A stretch of DNA of 34,098 nt from Acidobacteriota bacterium (GCA_016201205.1 JACQDF010000059.1:1-34098); one strand, 5' to 3'. Positions 8,401 to 17,522 are shown, numbered from the stretch's first letter. Notes: generated from the letters alone by a model not told the origin. Numbers and translations: made by a program.

Positions 8401-8754
8401 GACGATCTCGGTGGCGGTTCCCACGCGGAGATCAAAGTCGGCGTTTGCTGTGGCGCCTGTCAGGATGGTTACGTCCTGCGCCTGGCCCTGAAAGCTTGGA
8501 AGTTGCACCTTAACTTCGTACTCGCCAGGGTTCAGGTTGGGCATGAAATAGCTTCCGGTATCGTCGGACACAACGTGACGTGAGATCCCCGTGGCCTTGC
8601 TGGTTACCGTGATGACGGCGCCGGGGATGACGGCCCGCGAGGGGTCACTAATCGTTCCTCGGATGCCTCCGGTTGCGGTCTGAGCCTTGATTGCGGGGGA
8701 AACCACAAGGCTGGCGAGCAAGACGACGAGTAGATTTCTGCGCCCGGGGTGCAT
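5450..8754 (-). pseudogene. TonB-dependent receptor (Oar-like), single frameshift
   Basis: This ~1100-residue outer-membrane receptor starts at ATG 8754 behind GGAGGG. The first ~24 residues are a signal peptide ending AIKAQ. Residues ~25-110 are a carboxypeptidase-regulatory-like Ig domain (GGIRGTISDPSRAVIPGA). The plug follows, with NLPLNGRSF and VNVVSRTGGNSFHGS, then the barrel. The reading frame stops with TAA near 6731-6733 after IGPAGNGLC, while the adjacent frame continues as VLIPGSAVSNPFSG to the proper barrel end at 5450 (ARLSW). One missing base in the GGCCTG stretch near 6736-6742 explains everything: with GGCCCTG the protein reads GNGPVLIPGSAV. No other lesion was seen, so it is a recent mutation or an assembly error. 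It lies 58 bp after the cytochrome/copper gene, probably in one operon. Confidence 0.85.
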
Positions 8755-8812
8755 ATAACCCTCCGTATGCCCGTTGGTCCGGGGACGGTTGCCCCGCTTC
8801 GGTCTGGGCCTG

Positions 8813-10129
8813 TCAGCGGTTAAGGCTGCCGTTTGCGCTTGCAGGAACGGCACGTCCGGTCTTACTGTCAACCCAAAGATCGAGACTCTCGCCTGCTACC
8901 TCGTAGAAGATGTACCCACCCATCATCTCGTCCACTGTCTTCTGCCCATTGCGTACGAGTTGAGTTGGATCGGGGTTGTAAGGATTATTGGCGCTGTTGT
9001 CCCACGTAGCGATGTACTCGGCGACGGTGCCCTTAGGAACCGAGACCGATTGGGCCAGCCTGTAAACTCGTTGCCAATTGAAGTCGTATTTTGGGATCTC
9101 GCCAAGCGTCTCCACCCGCCCGTCCGGATAGTGCAGCCGAAAGGCCCACGACTTTCCGCGGAGGTGCATGTGACCATAGAAGTACCGCACCACAGCGTCC
9201 TCAGGGAAGGTACGCTTTTCGACGAGCCGATAGTTTGCTTCCCCCGGCGGGATTTCAATCCTCTGGCGGGCGCCGCCCCACAAATAGCTGACACGTTTCT
9301 GAATCAACCCGTTCGCGAAGTACAGCCCAACCGAGGTCTGATCGGTGACCTCGTCATCAGTCGGAGCATAGTGAATCTGCATGCCGAGCTTTGTCCCTTT
9401 GGGTATCCTGTACGCGCGTCCCTCGGGTTCCAGCCAGTGAATGATGCCCGGAACCCAGCCCAGCAGCAACTGGCTCTCCTTGAACCCACCCTCGATTCGG
9501 CCGTCCGGACCGCCTTGCAGCTCCGCGCGGATTAGAAACACATTGGCATGATGTATTGCTTTTCGATTCCCGGGACGGATTTCGACTCCGCGAATCCAGG
9601 TATCCTCGGTAAACACGCGATCCAAAACGAAGTTCTGGTAGTCGTCCCTAAGGTCCTTCCTCGGCGTGTACGGCTTGGGCAGCGAGAGGATCAAGCTCGG
9701 CTGGCCAAGCTCCCAGTCGGATGGCCAGGTGCGAGGGGGAGGCATGTCGGCGAGGTCGCCCTTTGGAGAGCCGCTGGCCACCCACGCCTTGACGGTGGCG
9801 ATCTCTTCATCGGTCAGACGAGGGTCGTCGAGAAAGTGGCCGAGCGGCCCGGCGGCGTGAAACGGTGGCATCTTACGTTCCGCGACCTGCTCGCGAATCG
9901 ATTTGGCCCAGGGTTTGACTTGGTCGTAGGTCAGCAAGGCCATCGGGGCGACCGAACCCGGACGGTGGCAGGTCTGACACTTCTTCTGCAAGATGGGAGC
10001 GACGTGTTTGGTGAAGGTGGCAGGCTCCTTGCCGGCGGCGCCGTTTCCTGCCGCAATCGGAATGACACTTGCGCACAACCAAGTAAGAACAGAGGCAAAC
10101 ATGAAAGGCCGGCACCCAGCCATCCGCAT
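8813..10129 (-). CDS. Haem c and copper monooxygenase-like exported protein
   Basis: This 438-residue protein starts at ATG 10129, chosen because GGGGAGGG lies just upstream; the frame extends to 10162. A signal peptide covers ~1-32. One haem c site, CQTCH, is at 51-55 in a module ending PPFHAAGP..F.DDPRLTDEEIATVKAWV, typical of Acidobacteriota and Planctomycetes cytochromes. The rest resembles the copper type II ascorbate-dependent monooxygenase fold (peptidylglycine hydroxylating type), with HHAN (193-196), QIHY (251-254) and GHMHLRGK (319-326) in the positions of copper-ligand histidines. It likely acts in the periplasm or at the cell surface, with the haem supplying or accepting electrons; the substrate is unknown. 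The TonB receptor gene follows, suggesting linked uptake of a product. Confidence 0.82.
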   Translation of the reverse strand: MRMAGCRPFMFASVLTWLCASVIPIAAGNGAAGKEPATFTKHVAPILQKKCQTCHRPGSVAPMALLTYDQVKPWAKSIREQVAERKMPPFHAAGPLGHFLDDPRLTDEEIATVKAWVASGSPKGDLADMPPPRTWPSDWELGQPSLILSLPKPYTPRKDLRDDYQNFVLDRVFTEDTWIRGVEIRPGNRKAIHHANVFLIRAELQGGPDGRIEGGFKESQLLLGWVPGIIHWLEPEGRAYRIPKGTKLGMQIHYAPTDDEVTDQTSVGLYFANGLIQKRVSYLWGGARQRIEIPPGEANYRLVEKRTFPEDAVVRYFYGHMHLRGKSWAFRLHYPDGRVETLGEIPKYDFNWQRVYRLAQSVSVPKGTVAEYIATWDNSANNPYNPDPTQLVRNGQKTVDEMMGGYIFYEVAGESLDLWVDSKTGRAVPASANGSLNR

Positions 10130-10175
10130 AACATCCCTCCCCTCGCCTACAGCCCACAGCATACCAAGTATATAT

Positions 10176-10205
10176 ACCCTATGTGCTGGGAGCGTTGTTT
10201 GTCAA
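10176..10205 (-). promoter_or_regulatory. Promoter for the cytochrome/receptor pair
   Basis: On the minus strand a perfect TTGACA (10205-10200) is followed after 18 bp by TAGGGT (10181-10176) and an AT-rich TATATA run. It faces the gene starting at 10129, leaving a 5' UTR of roughly 40 nt. The -10 match is only moderate, so the call rests mainly on the -35 and on position. Confidence 0.5.
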
Positions 10206-10223
10206 GATATCGCAGGGTAAGAT

Positions 10224-11834
10224 TCAGGCGGAGATGGGCCCTGACCCCTGGCCCAGCGCGGCCAGGATTTGCTCTTTGCGTCCGGCGGCGACTCGCAGCG
10301 CCGACTCCAGGCACAGCCCATACACGATCGCGGCTAGAGCCGCCGTGACGGCGAGCACTGCGTAGAAGGCCCACTCCGCTTCCCAGGCATACCGGGCCAC
10401 GTACGCAAATGCGAACGGCAGCGCCATGATCGGATACAGGATGAGCAGCATCGCCTGAAAGCGCGTAGCCGAGCTTCGCTTCCAGTTCTGGTTCGGATCC
10501 ACGGGGCGCGGATAGCAGAGTGAGCTGAGGTTGCCGGCGGCGGTAAGGAACACAAGCAGGATGAAGCACACCAGCAGGGACTCGACGAACGTGGCCAGCG
10601 TGACAGGCACCCGGAACAGCAGGCACACCGCGGTAATGATCAGCATCTCCAAGGTGCAAAAAATTGCAGCGGCGATGTTCTTAGCCACCAGAACATGCAC
10701 CGTGCGAACGGGAGTGAGCCAATAAAGCTGTGCGGCGCCACGGTCGAAGCCGAGCACGTTCCAGATGGAAACTTCGCTCATCAGCATCAACGAGTAGGCG
10801 AACACCAAGACCAGAAAGTGCGACTGCATGACGCCGCCGGACCGGCGGCCGAACGTCATCGGCAGCCAGATCAGCAAGCCGAACGAAAAGCCCATCAGGA
10901 ACACCAGCCGGAACCGCGGCGAGCGGATGAGTGAGCGAACTTCCTTTTCGACGAGCGCGCCAACAGGGTCGGGCAGAAGGCGGCCGGGGAAGCGAAAGAG
11001 GCGTTCGGTCCGTGGCGCACCCTTCGCCGGCTCTCCAGTGGCGCGGGCAGCCTCCTCATCAAAACGCAGCCCGCGCTCGAACTGCCATCGCCCGAATGCG
11101 TATCCGATGGCGAGCCAGCCGACGAGCGCGGCCCAATTCTGCCACGCCCAATCGCCGGTAATCAGGCGGGCGGTCGCTGACCAGGGCCAGACGAGGGCGG
11201 GAATGCCTTCCAGGTTTAGCTTCACTTTGTCCTGGAGTCCGCGGCTGAGGACAAACTGAGGCAGGGCGGCGAACATCACCAGCAGGAAGACAGCGATCTC
11301 GCGAAAGCGCCTCCAGGCGAGCATGCGAGTGATCAAGTCGCGCACGCCGGTGGCGACAAAGAGATTGAAAAGCACGAACGGAAGGAAGGCAACAGCGCAC
11401 CAGCGCGGCAAAGCCGGATTGAGCAGCACCCCAGTCCAAGCTCCTCCAACCATCAGCAGCATCTCGACGGCCGTGGTCACGCGCAGCAGCACCTCGAGTG
11501 CGAAGAGCTGCGAATGTGGGATCGGATAAACGCGCAGGCGGCGCATCTCGAGCGAAGCGCCGGCGCTCACCATGAGGATGGGAATGATCTGCCAGTACAG
11601 GAACGAAAGCATCAGTCCTGGGGCAAGGAAGCGGTAGACCAGTTGGCGGTCGCGGCTTTCAGCCAGCAGCATGCCGATCGCAACGGCGGCCACCATCCAG
11701 AGCCCGTACCACAGCACGCCGATGGCAATCGTGAAGATCAGCCCGCCGCGGCCGCCGCGCGGATAGAAGTTGCGCAACGTTCGGTATTGCGCCCAAAGCA
11801 CCGCGAGCGCCTGCGGATTCATGTGAGCGGTCAC
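10224..11834 (-). CDS. ABC-2 type transporter permease
   Basis: This 536-residue polytopic membrane protein has about 12 hydrophobic segments in two halves separated by a charged cytoplasmic stretch (around 245-285, FDEEAARATGEPAKGAPRTERL). A second block (PVGALVEKEVRSLIRSPRFRLVFLMGF, then GFDRGAAQLYWLTPVRT) is characteristic of ABC-2 export permeases in which a 'KExxxLxRsPr' helix precedes the second membrane half. The likely start is GTG 11834, whose first base overlaps the upstream stop (TAGTG), giving translational coupling; ATG 11822 is an alternative. No ATPase gene lies in the window, so the partner must be encoded elsewhere or is unknown. Substrate cannot be inferred. The fold call is from the motif pattern and hydrophobicity. 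Confidence 0.75.
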   Translation of the reverse strand: MTAHMNPQALAVLWAQYRTLRNFYPRGGRGGLIFTIAIGVLWYGLWMVAAVAIGMLLAESRDRQLVYRFLAPGLMLSFLYWQIIPILMVSAGASLEMRRLRVYPIPHSQLFALEVLLRVTTAVEMLLMVGGAWTGVLLNPALPRWCAVAFLPFVLFNLFVATGVRDLITRMLAWRRFREIAVFLLVMFAALPQFVLSRGLQDKVKLNLEGIPALVWPWSATARLITGDWAWQNWAALVGWLAIGYAFGRWQFERGLRFDEEAARATGEPAKGAPRTERLFRFPGRLLPDPVGALVEKEVRSLIRSPRFRLVFLMGFSFGLLIWLPMTFGRRSGGVMQSHFLVLVFAYSLMLMSEVSIWNVLGFDRGAAQLYWLTPVRTVHVLVAKNIAAAIFCTLEMLIITAVCLLFRVPVTLATFVESLLVCFILLVFLTAAGNLSSLCYPRPVDPNQNWKRSSATRFQAMLLILYPIMALPFAFAYVARYAWEAEWAFYAVLAVTAALAAIVYGLCLESALRVAAGRKEQILAALGQGSGPISA

Positions 11835-12196
11835 TACTCGGTGTGCGGCTGCACCATCGTAAGCGATCTGTGTTTCGGGCGGTCCGCCCAGCGCTGTCTT
11901 CCATCATGAGTGGGCACAGCGTAGTGCACGAACGGGAAGCGGATGGAGTCAAAGGGCTCATAATCCCGTCGCGCCGAATACGTCTCCTCGAGAAGACGCA
12001 TCGACTGGACATAACGCTGTTCCGTAGTGCGCCATCCCTCCTGCTCGCCGAGCTCGAAATAGAGGCAGCAGCGCCGCCCCTCCGCCGACGTGAAGATCGC
12101 GTATGGCTCAACCTGGACCGTGCGGCCCTCGTTATCCGTCAGCTCGCACAGCCGCCGAAGGTTTCCCGCTTTCATGAACACTGCATCCGCGTTCAT
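11834..12196 (-). CDS. Small hypothetical protein coupled to the ABC permease
   Basis: This 120-residue soluble protein belongs to no family I recognise. It starts at ATG 12196 (a second ATG lies seven codons later), with no strong Shine-Dalgarno. The N-terminal half reads as beta-strands with a 'LRRLCELTDNEGRTVQVEPYAIFTS' pattern and two adjacent cysteines (RRCCLYFEL). The C-terminal half is rich in charged and aromatic residues. The stop overlaps the permease start by one base, so the two are probably made together; it might be an accessory or regulatory factor, but nothing in the sequence shows that. It has no membrane segment or signal peptide. Confidence 0.6.
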   Translation of the reverse strand: MNADAVFMKAGNLRRLCELTDNEGRTVQVEPYAIFTSAEGRRCCLYFELGEQEGWRTTEQRYVQSMRLLEETYSARRDYEPFDSIRFPFVHYAVPTHDGRQRWADRPKHRSLTMVQPHTE

Positions 12197-12286
12197 ATTG
12201 ACCAGTATCGCAGAAATCGAAGCAAGCGGCCAGGCCGCGGCTCGGAAGCCCTTGCTGAGCCGCGCGCGTCAGCAAGCGGCCGGCCG

Positions 12287-15010
12287 TTACTGTGTTGTGG
12301 GTGCAGGCTGCTCCGCCGCCGGCGAGGGACGGTCGTTGTAATGCAGAATGGCGTTGAACATCATGTTGAATTCGCCGAAATTCTGCCACCGGTAGCAAGG
12401 GTTGGTCGCAAAGAGAATCACACGGCCTGATCCGGCGGGCACATCGACGATCGCCGGCCGTTCGCGGATCTCTCCGGGGTTGCGCATGAGGCCGCTGAGG
12501 ACAGATTTCTCCGTGCCAGCGAACTCCATCAGCACGTGCTGCTTGTCCTGCTCGGAGACGCTGAGCAGCGGGCCGTTGGCGTATCGCACCGGGATGGTCT
12601 TGCCGGCGTAGCCGTAGAAGATGGGGTGAGAAGGCTGTTTGATCTCCGCTTCCACGATCGGGCCGGGAGCGTAGGATTGCGACCGGGCGGATTCGACCCG
12701 GCGAGTGAGGCCGAACTCGGTGGGGAAATAGCTGGCTCCGCCGAGCGTAATGACCACTCCGCCGGCATTGAGGAATTTTTCGAATTCGAGAACGCCGGCG
12801 AGGCCCATGCCGCCGGAGATATCTTCCGAGGAGCCGTACATGCCCATGGTCCGGAAGCGGTCGGTCCGGGTGTAGGGGAGCGCTTTGCCCCTCGAGTCGA
12901 TGTCAAAGACAAGGCGCTTGCCGGAGAAGCTCTGGCTTGGAATCAGAATCACATCGTAGGAGCCGCGCAGATTGCCGGCCCGCACGCGCTCCTTAAAGAT
13001 GAGGTCGAAGGACGCCTCGAACTGATCCAGCGCGTGGCGCACCCAGCCGACTTCCTGTGTGCTGCCCCAGGTGCTGTACACCGCCAGCCGCGGCAGGTCG
13101 ACTTCGTGGCGCGGCACATCCGGCATCGCGTCGAGCGCGGCGGCGGTGAGGCCAAGCTGTTCGACAGCCGTCTTGACGCGCTCGAACACGGCGCCGTTTG
13201 AGGCGATCAGAAACGAGCCTGCGGGAAATTCGGCGCTGGACGCCTTGAACGCCTTTTCCGCGGCTTCGAACTTGAGATCCTTGAGCCTGTAGCGAAGCGT
13301 GATGAGGTTGCCGGCGCCATGGTGAGCGACTGCATAGGCGGCTTTGGCGGGCCCGCCCGCCAGTGAGCCGCGCACATCGAACCGGTCCACCACAGTGACA
13401 GGCGCGTCGAGCACCGCCTTGTCGGCGATTTCCTTCACATCCACGTGCGCCATCAGGCCCATGGTCCAGGCCGTGTCATCGTAGGTGGTGAGGCTGGGAT
13501 CCGGATAGCTCTGCTTTTCGAGCAGAATCTTGGCGAGCCTTCCGTAAGGCTGATCGCGCTTGATGACGAACGAGCCCGCGGGGAAAGAACCCTCCTTCAG
13601 TTTGATCTCGCTGTTCGCGCGGCCGATTTCGATTCCTTGCAGCCTCAGAATGTTGATCAAAAAAGCGACCCGCGTCATGTCCTTCTGCCCGGCGGGGATC
13701 ACGTACCCGTAAGGGGCGTCCTTCTTGCCGGACTCAACCGAGTTCCGGCTCTTGCGATAGAAGTTCTCGAGGATGACTTTGGGGTGCGACGCGGTCAGAT
13801 CGAGAGCGCTCAGCACAGCGGTCTCCATGTAATTCGTGTTGTTGCGCATGGACCATTCGACTTCCCTGTAAGGAGGGAAGGGCCGGTACCATTCGCGAGA
13901 AGTTGGCCCGCGTCCGCCGCGCGCGCGGCCCGCGTCGACCTTGCGCTTCATTGTGTTGGCGCCGCCATTGCCGAATGTTTCATACATGCGCAGCATCCCG
14001 TTGTGGTTCGAGGACATGAAGCCGAAATAGCCCGGTGACCACATGTCGACGAAAGCGTGCGTCCACACGCCGGGCATGCCGTAGCCGGCCATCTTCGTCA
14101 TCTCGTAGTTGGAAAACCAGGGCAGCTCGGAGTACAGGATGGGATCGAGGGTGGGATTCTGGGGCGACTGCCCGCTGAAGGTGTACAGAAAAGGAACCGA
14201 TTCATGCAGGTCGTGCATGATCGGCGGATGCCACTGGAGATACCACGAGAGCAGATTCCGCATCGTCACCTGGGAGTAATTGATATCGCGGTTGTTGTCG
14301 TGAAAGATGTATTTTCCCCAGTACGGAGGTCCGGGGAGACGATCTTCTTCGGACTTCACGTCGAGCAGGTGGCGGTAGTACCAGTCGACATAGCGATCAC
14401 GGCCATCGGGCTCGGCGACCGGCGTGATGGTGACGATGATGTTGTCGCGGATCTGATTGAACAGCGGCGAATCTTCCGCCACCAACCGGTAGGCAAGCTC
14501 CATGAGCATCTCGGCCGGGCCGGTTTCGCCGCTGTGCAGCCCACCCATGAGGTGATAGACGGGTTTGGCGGCCGCCACAATCTCTTTGGCTTGTCCATCC
14601 GAAATCGTACGCGGGTCGGCGAGCCTGGCCAGATGCGCGCGGTGCGTCTCCAGGTTACGAATGGTGTTCTCATCGGCGATGGCGACAACAACGCATTCGC
14701 GGCCCTCGTCCGTCTTGCCGGTGCTCATGATCTTCAGGCGTGGTGAGGCTTTTTCCAAAGCGCGGTAATACTTGAGCACGTCCGCGTAGTAAGTGAGCTT
14801 TTGCGGCATGCCGATGTAGTAGCCCAGGACGTCTTTCGGCGTGGGAACCGCCGGCGATCTTGGCAAATGGTCGACGAGCGGGCTTAGAAACTCGGGCTTG
14901 GTGGTCCACTGCCTGACCAGGCGGGCAAACTCGTCGTCCATGGGTTGAGCGGCCATGGACGGAATATGAAAAACGAGCAGAGCCCAGACGGGGAGGCTGC
15001 ACATGCGCAT
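12287..15010 (-). CDS. Secreted M14-family zinc carboxypeptidase-like protein
   Basis: This 907-residue exported peptidase has a signal peptide over ~1-21. The M14 catalytic domain follows: zinc ligands HSGE (H159, E162) and probably H269 in MHDLHE, with PDGR (201-204) and NNRDIN (239-244) matching the substrate-binding Arg/Asn blocks of carboxypeptidases. The C-terminal ~450 residues, after FYRKSRNSVESG, contain a type I glutamine-amidotransferase-like segment (VILIPSQSFSG, GGVVITLGGASYFPTE) as seen in large bacterial M14 proteins. It probably trims peptides outside the cytoplasm for nutrition. The start is ATG 15010 or 15004 and neither has a good ribosome binding site. It follows Ku by 36 bp on the same strand. 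The family is well supported; specificity is not. Confidence 0.85.
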   Translation of the reverse strand: MRMCSLPVWALLVFHIPSMAAQPMDDEFARLVRQWTTKPEFLSPLVDHLPRSPAVPTPKDVLGYYIGMPQKLTYYADVLKYYRALEKASPRLKIMSTGKTDEGRECVVVAIADENTIRNLETHRAHLARLADPRTISDGQAKEIVAAAKPVYHLMGGLHSGETGPAEMLMELAYRLVAEDSPLFNQIRDNIIVTITPVAEPDGRDRYVDWYYRHLLDVKSEEDRLPGPPYWGKYIFHDNNRDINYSQVTMRNLLSWYLQWHPPIMHDLHESVPFLYTFSGQSPQNPTLDPILYSELPWFSNYEMTKMAGYGMPGVWTHAFVDMWSPGYFGFMSSNHNGMLRMYETFGNGGANTMKRKVDAGRARGGRGPTSREWYRPFPPYREVEWSMRNNTNYMETAVLSALDLTASHPKVILENFYRKSRNSVESGKKDAPYGYVIPAGQKDMTRVAFLINILRLQGIEIGRANSEIKLKEGSFPAGSFVIKRDQPYGRLAKILLEKQSYPDPSLTTYDDTAWTMGLMAHVDVKEIADKAVLDAPVTVVDRFDVRGSLAGGPAKAAYAVAHHGAGNLITLRYRLKDLKFEAAEKAFKASSAEFPAGSFLIASNGAVFERVKTAVEQLGLTAAALDAMPDVPRHEVDLPRLAVYSTWGSTQEVGWVRHALDQFEASFDLIFKERVRAGNLRGSYDVILIPSQSFSGKRLVFDIDSRGKALPYTRTDRFRTMGMYGSSEDISGGMGLAGVLEFEKFLNAGGVVITLGGASYFPTEFGLTRRVESARSQSYAPGPIVEAEIKQPSHPIFYGYAGKTIPVRYANGPLLSVSEQDKQHVLMEFAGTEKSVLSGLMRNPGEIRERPAIVDVPAGSGRVILFATNPCYRWQNFGEFNMMFNAILHYNDRPSPAAEQPAPTTQ

Positions 15011-15046
15011 GGGAGCCAGCGTAGCATGCGCCGGGAACTTGCGCCT

Positions 15047-15886
15047 TCAGGCGTTTCCGCTGCGGCGTATCTTGCGCGCTTCCCCGGTTGAGGCTTCCGA
15101 AGCAGCTTCGGTGGACACGGGCTTTTTGAGCGCCGCCAGACTCGCCTTCAGGGCGTCCATGATGTCGATCACCTTGACCGGCTGCGCCTCGGCGGGGGCG
15201 ACGACTTCCTGGCCCTGGATTTTAGCTTCGATCATGGCTTTCAGGTTGTCGCGGTAGGTGTCGTGGTAGTTGGCCGGCACGAACGGCGCAGCCAGTGATT
15301 CGATCAGCATGAGAGCGAGCGACAGCTCCTTTTCTTTCACCACGCTCGTGTCGGTGCGGAAGGACTCGGTCTTGCGGATTTCGTCGTCGTAGTACATCGT
15401 GTGCAGTGTGATCCCCTGCTGCGATGGGCGCAGAATCACGATGTGCTCCCGGTTGTGCATGGCGATCTTGGCGAGTGCGACGTAGCCGCTTTGCTTCAGG
15501 GCCTGAAGCAACAGCGCGTACGGTTTCTCGCCGGCCTCGTCCGGAGCCATGTAGTACGAGCTCTCGTAATAGACCGGATCGACCTCCGCTTCCTTGACAA
15601 ACTCGAGGATCTCCATCACCTTGGCCGACTTAGGCGCCATCTTCTTGATCTCCTCGTCGTCGAGGACCACGTAGCGATCTTTTTCGTACTCGTAGCCCTT
15701 GACGATCTCGCCGCGGGAGATCTCGACGTCTTCGGCGGCGCAGAAGATCTTGTGCTTGACGCGGGAATGGTCCGCGCGGTGGAGCTGGTTGAAGCTGACC
15801 GATTCAGCGCGGGCAGCGGTGAACAGCTTCACCGGCAACGAAACGAGGCCGAAGGTGAGATGCCCTTTCCAGACTGTGGCCGCCAT
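15047..15886 (-). CDS. ku: DNA end-binding protein Ku
   Basis: This is bacterial Ku (~279 residues), the homodimeric ring that binds double-strand ends in non-homologous end joining and recruits LigD. It opens with [21 protein letters not shown] and contains the conserved Ku core ([55 protein letters not shown]). A basic, low-complexity tail follows, ending [15 protein letters not shown]. The start is set at ATG 15886 because family members begin a few residues before WKG; ATG 15898 would add four residues. Neither start has a clear Shine-Dalgarno, and an integron-integrase fragment begins within about 35 bp upstream, so the native promoter may have been displaced. No ligD is present in this window. 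The protein itself looks intact. Confidence 0.95.
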   Translation of the reverse strand: MAATVWKGHLTFGLVSLPVKLFTAARAESVSFNQLHRADHSRVKHKIFCAAEDVEISRGEIVKGYEYEKDRYVVLDDEEIKKMAPKSAKVMEILEFVKEAEVDPVYYESSYYMAPDEAGEKPYALLLQALKQSGYVALAKIAMHNREHIVILRPSQQGITLHTMYYDDEIRKTESFRTDTSVVKEKELSLALMLIESLAAPFVPANYHDTYRDNLKAMIEAKIQGQEVVAPAEAQPVKVIDIMDALKASLAALKKPVSTEAASEASTGEARKIRRSGNA

Positions 15887-15919
15887 GAGTTTATTCATAT
15901 CACAGACGCGAGGCGCCCC

Positions 15920-16786
15920 TGGATTCGGCGCTTCCTGCTGTTCCATAACGGCAGGCATCCAAGCGAACTGGTGGAAGGCGACGTCAACCGTTTCCTGACG
16001 CATCTGGCGATGAAGGAGAACGTGGCGGCATCGACGCAGAATCAGGGTCTGGCGGGGGTGCTGTTCCTGTACGAGCATGTGCTGGAACGCCCGCTGGACC
16101 GCATCCAAGGGGTTACGCGTGAAGAGGTGGCGGCGGTACTGGACCACTTGGACGGCCTTCCACGACTGGTCTGCACGCTGTTGTACGGTTCGGGCGTGAG
16201 GTTGCTGGAGGGTCTCGGGCTACAGGTCAAGGACCTGGATTTCGGCCGTGGTGAGATCACAGTTCGGGATGGGAAACGTCAGAAGGATCGGGTAACTGTC
16301 CTGCCGGAAGCGCTGTACCAGCCGTTGCAGAAGCATTTACAGCGCGTGCGCGAGCAGCACGAAGCCGATCTGGAGGCTGAACTGGGGCGGGCGTCGTTAC
16401 CGTGCGCCCTGGTGCGGAAATACCCGAATGCCGACCGCGAGTGGGGCTGGCAAAGGGTGTTCCCCGCCTCGTCGTACTACCTTGATGGCCGGACGGGAAT
16501 TCGGTATCGTCATCATCTCCACGAATCGGTCATTCAGCGGGCGGTTCATCAGGCGGTTCAACGGGCTGGCATTGCCAAGCCCGCGGCAAGCCATTCGTTT
16601 GCCACGCATCTGCTGGAAGACGGCTACGACATTCGGACGGTGCAAGAGCTTCTGGGCCACACGAGCGTGCAAACCACGATGATCTACACGCACGTGCTGA
16701 ATCGCGGTGGCTTGGGGGTTCATAGCCCCCTGGACCGGTTGCGGAAGCCGATGTCCGTCGAGGTGGGGGGGGGATTACGCGACTGA
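15920..16786 (+). pseudogene. intI: Integron integrase (IntI) remnant, catalytic motif deleted
   Basis: The + frame from about 15920 (WIRRFLLFH) to TGA 16784-16786 reads as an integron-type tyrosine recombinase. It keeps the N-terminal core-binding part ([17 protein letters not shown]), box I with the first Arg ([10 protein letters not shown]) and the IntI-specific insertion ([40 protein letters not shown]). The end also survives: [21 protein letters not shown] with the nucleophile Tyr. It is broken three ways. The first residues of the family (the YSxRTEQAY region) are absent. About 12 residues (normally RAKKPxRLPVV) are missing before TREEV. Most tellingly, KPA(TPHTLR)HSFATH is reduced to [11 protein letters not shown], an in-frame loss of four codons that removes the His and second Arg of the HxxR motif. 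It should be inactive. No attI or attC sites were recognised. Confidence 0.85.
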
Positions 16787-17190
16787 CCGGACAGTCTAAG
16801 ATCCCGAGAGCAGGCTTGGCGGATGGGGTGTAAGTTATTAAGGCCGTGGCGGTTGGAGTTTGGTCGCGGCCGGTGACGGGTTCGTCTTAGGCTGACCGAG
16901 AGAGGGTGTTACACAGACCAGCCGAAACAGGACTAAACCGCTGTACACTGTCACAACCTATGGGCATTCAATGACGTCCTGGAGACTCGGAGCGAAGCAT
17001 CGGCTGGTGGAAAAGAGTGAGGATGCGCGGTGTTCGCCGCCGTCGTCGGTCCTGCTGCGAGGTGGTGAAGTGCCGGTGTCAGCGTCGGCGTGCTCGCAGA
17101 AACCTTCGGGAAGCCGGTGCGGCAACACCCCGGGTGTGGCGTGGCACTGCCAGGCCCATCGGCGCTTTGATGCGGATTTAAGAGCAGTGG
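16787..17190. other. 404-bp stretch without a gene, flanked by mobile-element remnants
   Basis: This lies between the intI remnant (+) and the convergent IS91 transposase tail (-). It contains no convincing gene; short open frames on both strands lack any motif. The minus-strand part next to 17191 probably belongs to the IS91 element's 3' non-coding end, because it directly follows the transposase stop. No attC-type palindrome or riboswitch was recognised. Confidence 0.4.
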
Positions 17191-17436
17191 TCATGAAGTG
17201 TCGTTGATCGCCGGAAGGCTGTCGAGTCTCTGGATCACTTCGACCAGGACCATGCGACCCTGGTGGCAGACCGGACATTCTCGTAGGGAACAACCAGTGA
17301 GCTGTTGGTATTGGTCACGATAATCCTGCGAGGGCTGGGAAGCTGGCGCCTCGGAGGGTGACATGCCCAGTAGGTAGCGACAGCGGGTCAGCTTTTGCTG
17401 GCGGTAGCGGTTGCCGAGCAAGCCGTAGTAGCGGCC
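17191..17436 (-). mobile_element. IS91-family transposase, C-terminal fragment
   Basis: On the minus strand the last 81 codons of an IS91-type (HUH, Y2) transposase are preserved. They begin with GRYYGLLGNRYRQQKL, which matches the family's 'RHYGLLANR' block. They include the zinc-knuckle-like ECPVCHQGRMVLVEV and end NDTS before TGA (17191-17193), as many family members do. Everything upstream (the HUH and tyrosine catalytic region) is missing, replaced by sequence leading back to tRNA-Phe. The open frame itself continues upstream through the tRNA to 18228, but that part is not coding. The family call is from recognition of the C-terminal block. Confidence 0.75.
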
Positions 17437-17522
17437 TTGGCGCACGATTTGGTCGAGGCTTACTGTGGAGACTTCAAAATTTGGCAATGGGACGCCGACC
17501 GTTCCAAAAAGAATTTTGGATG

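Noticed and set aside
7027..8583. A 518-codon open frame on the plus strand inside the first TonB receptor
   Set aside because: It is antisense to a receptor with clear motifs; the translation has no coherent domain and only reflects high GC and codon bias.
12197..12286. Repeated AGCAAGCGGCC words (about 12219-12285) as a REP element
   Set aside because: There are only two imperfect copies in GC-rich sequence; not enough for a repeat-family call.
15401..15919. The plus-strand open frame that leads into the integrase remnant
   Set aside because: This part is antisense to Ku and has no integrase motif; only the section from about 15920 shows homology.
16787..17190. attC or attI recombination sites near the IntI remnant
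   Set aside because: I looked for GTTRRRY/RYYYAAC-type cores with an imperfect palindrome and found none that was convincing.
16958..17293. A 111-codon minus-strand frame next to the IS91 fragment
   Set aside because: It has no recognisable motif and overlaps the end of the true transposase tail in another frame; probably element non-coding DNA.
17455..17522. A CCAAAA...TTTTGG hairpin after tRNA-Phe as a terminator
   Set aside because: The stem is short and AT-rich and no T tract follows, so it is not called.
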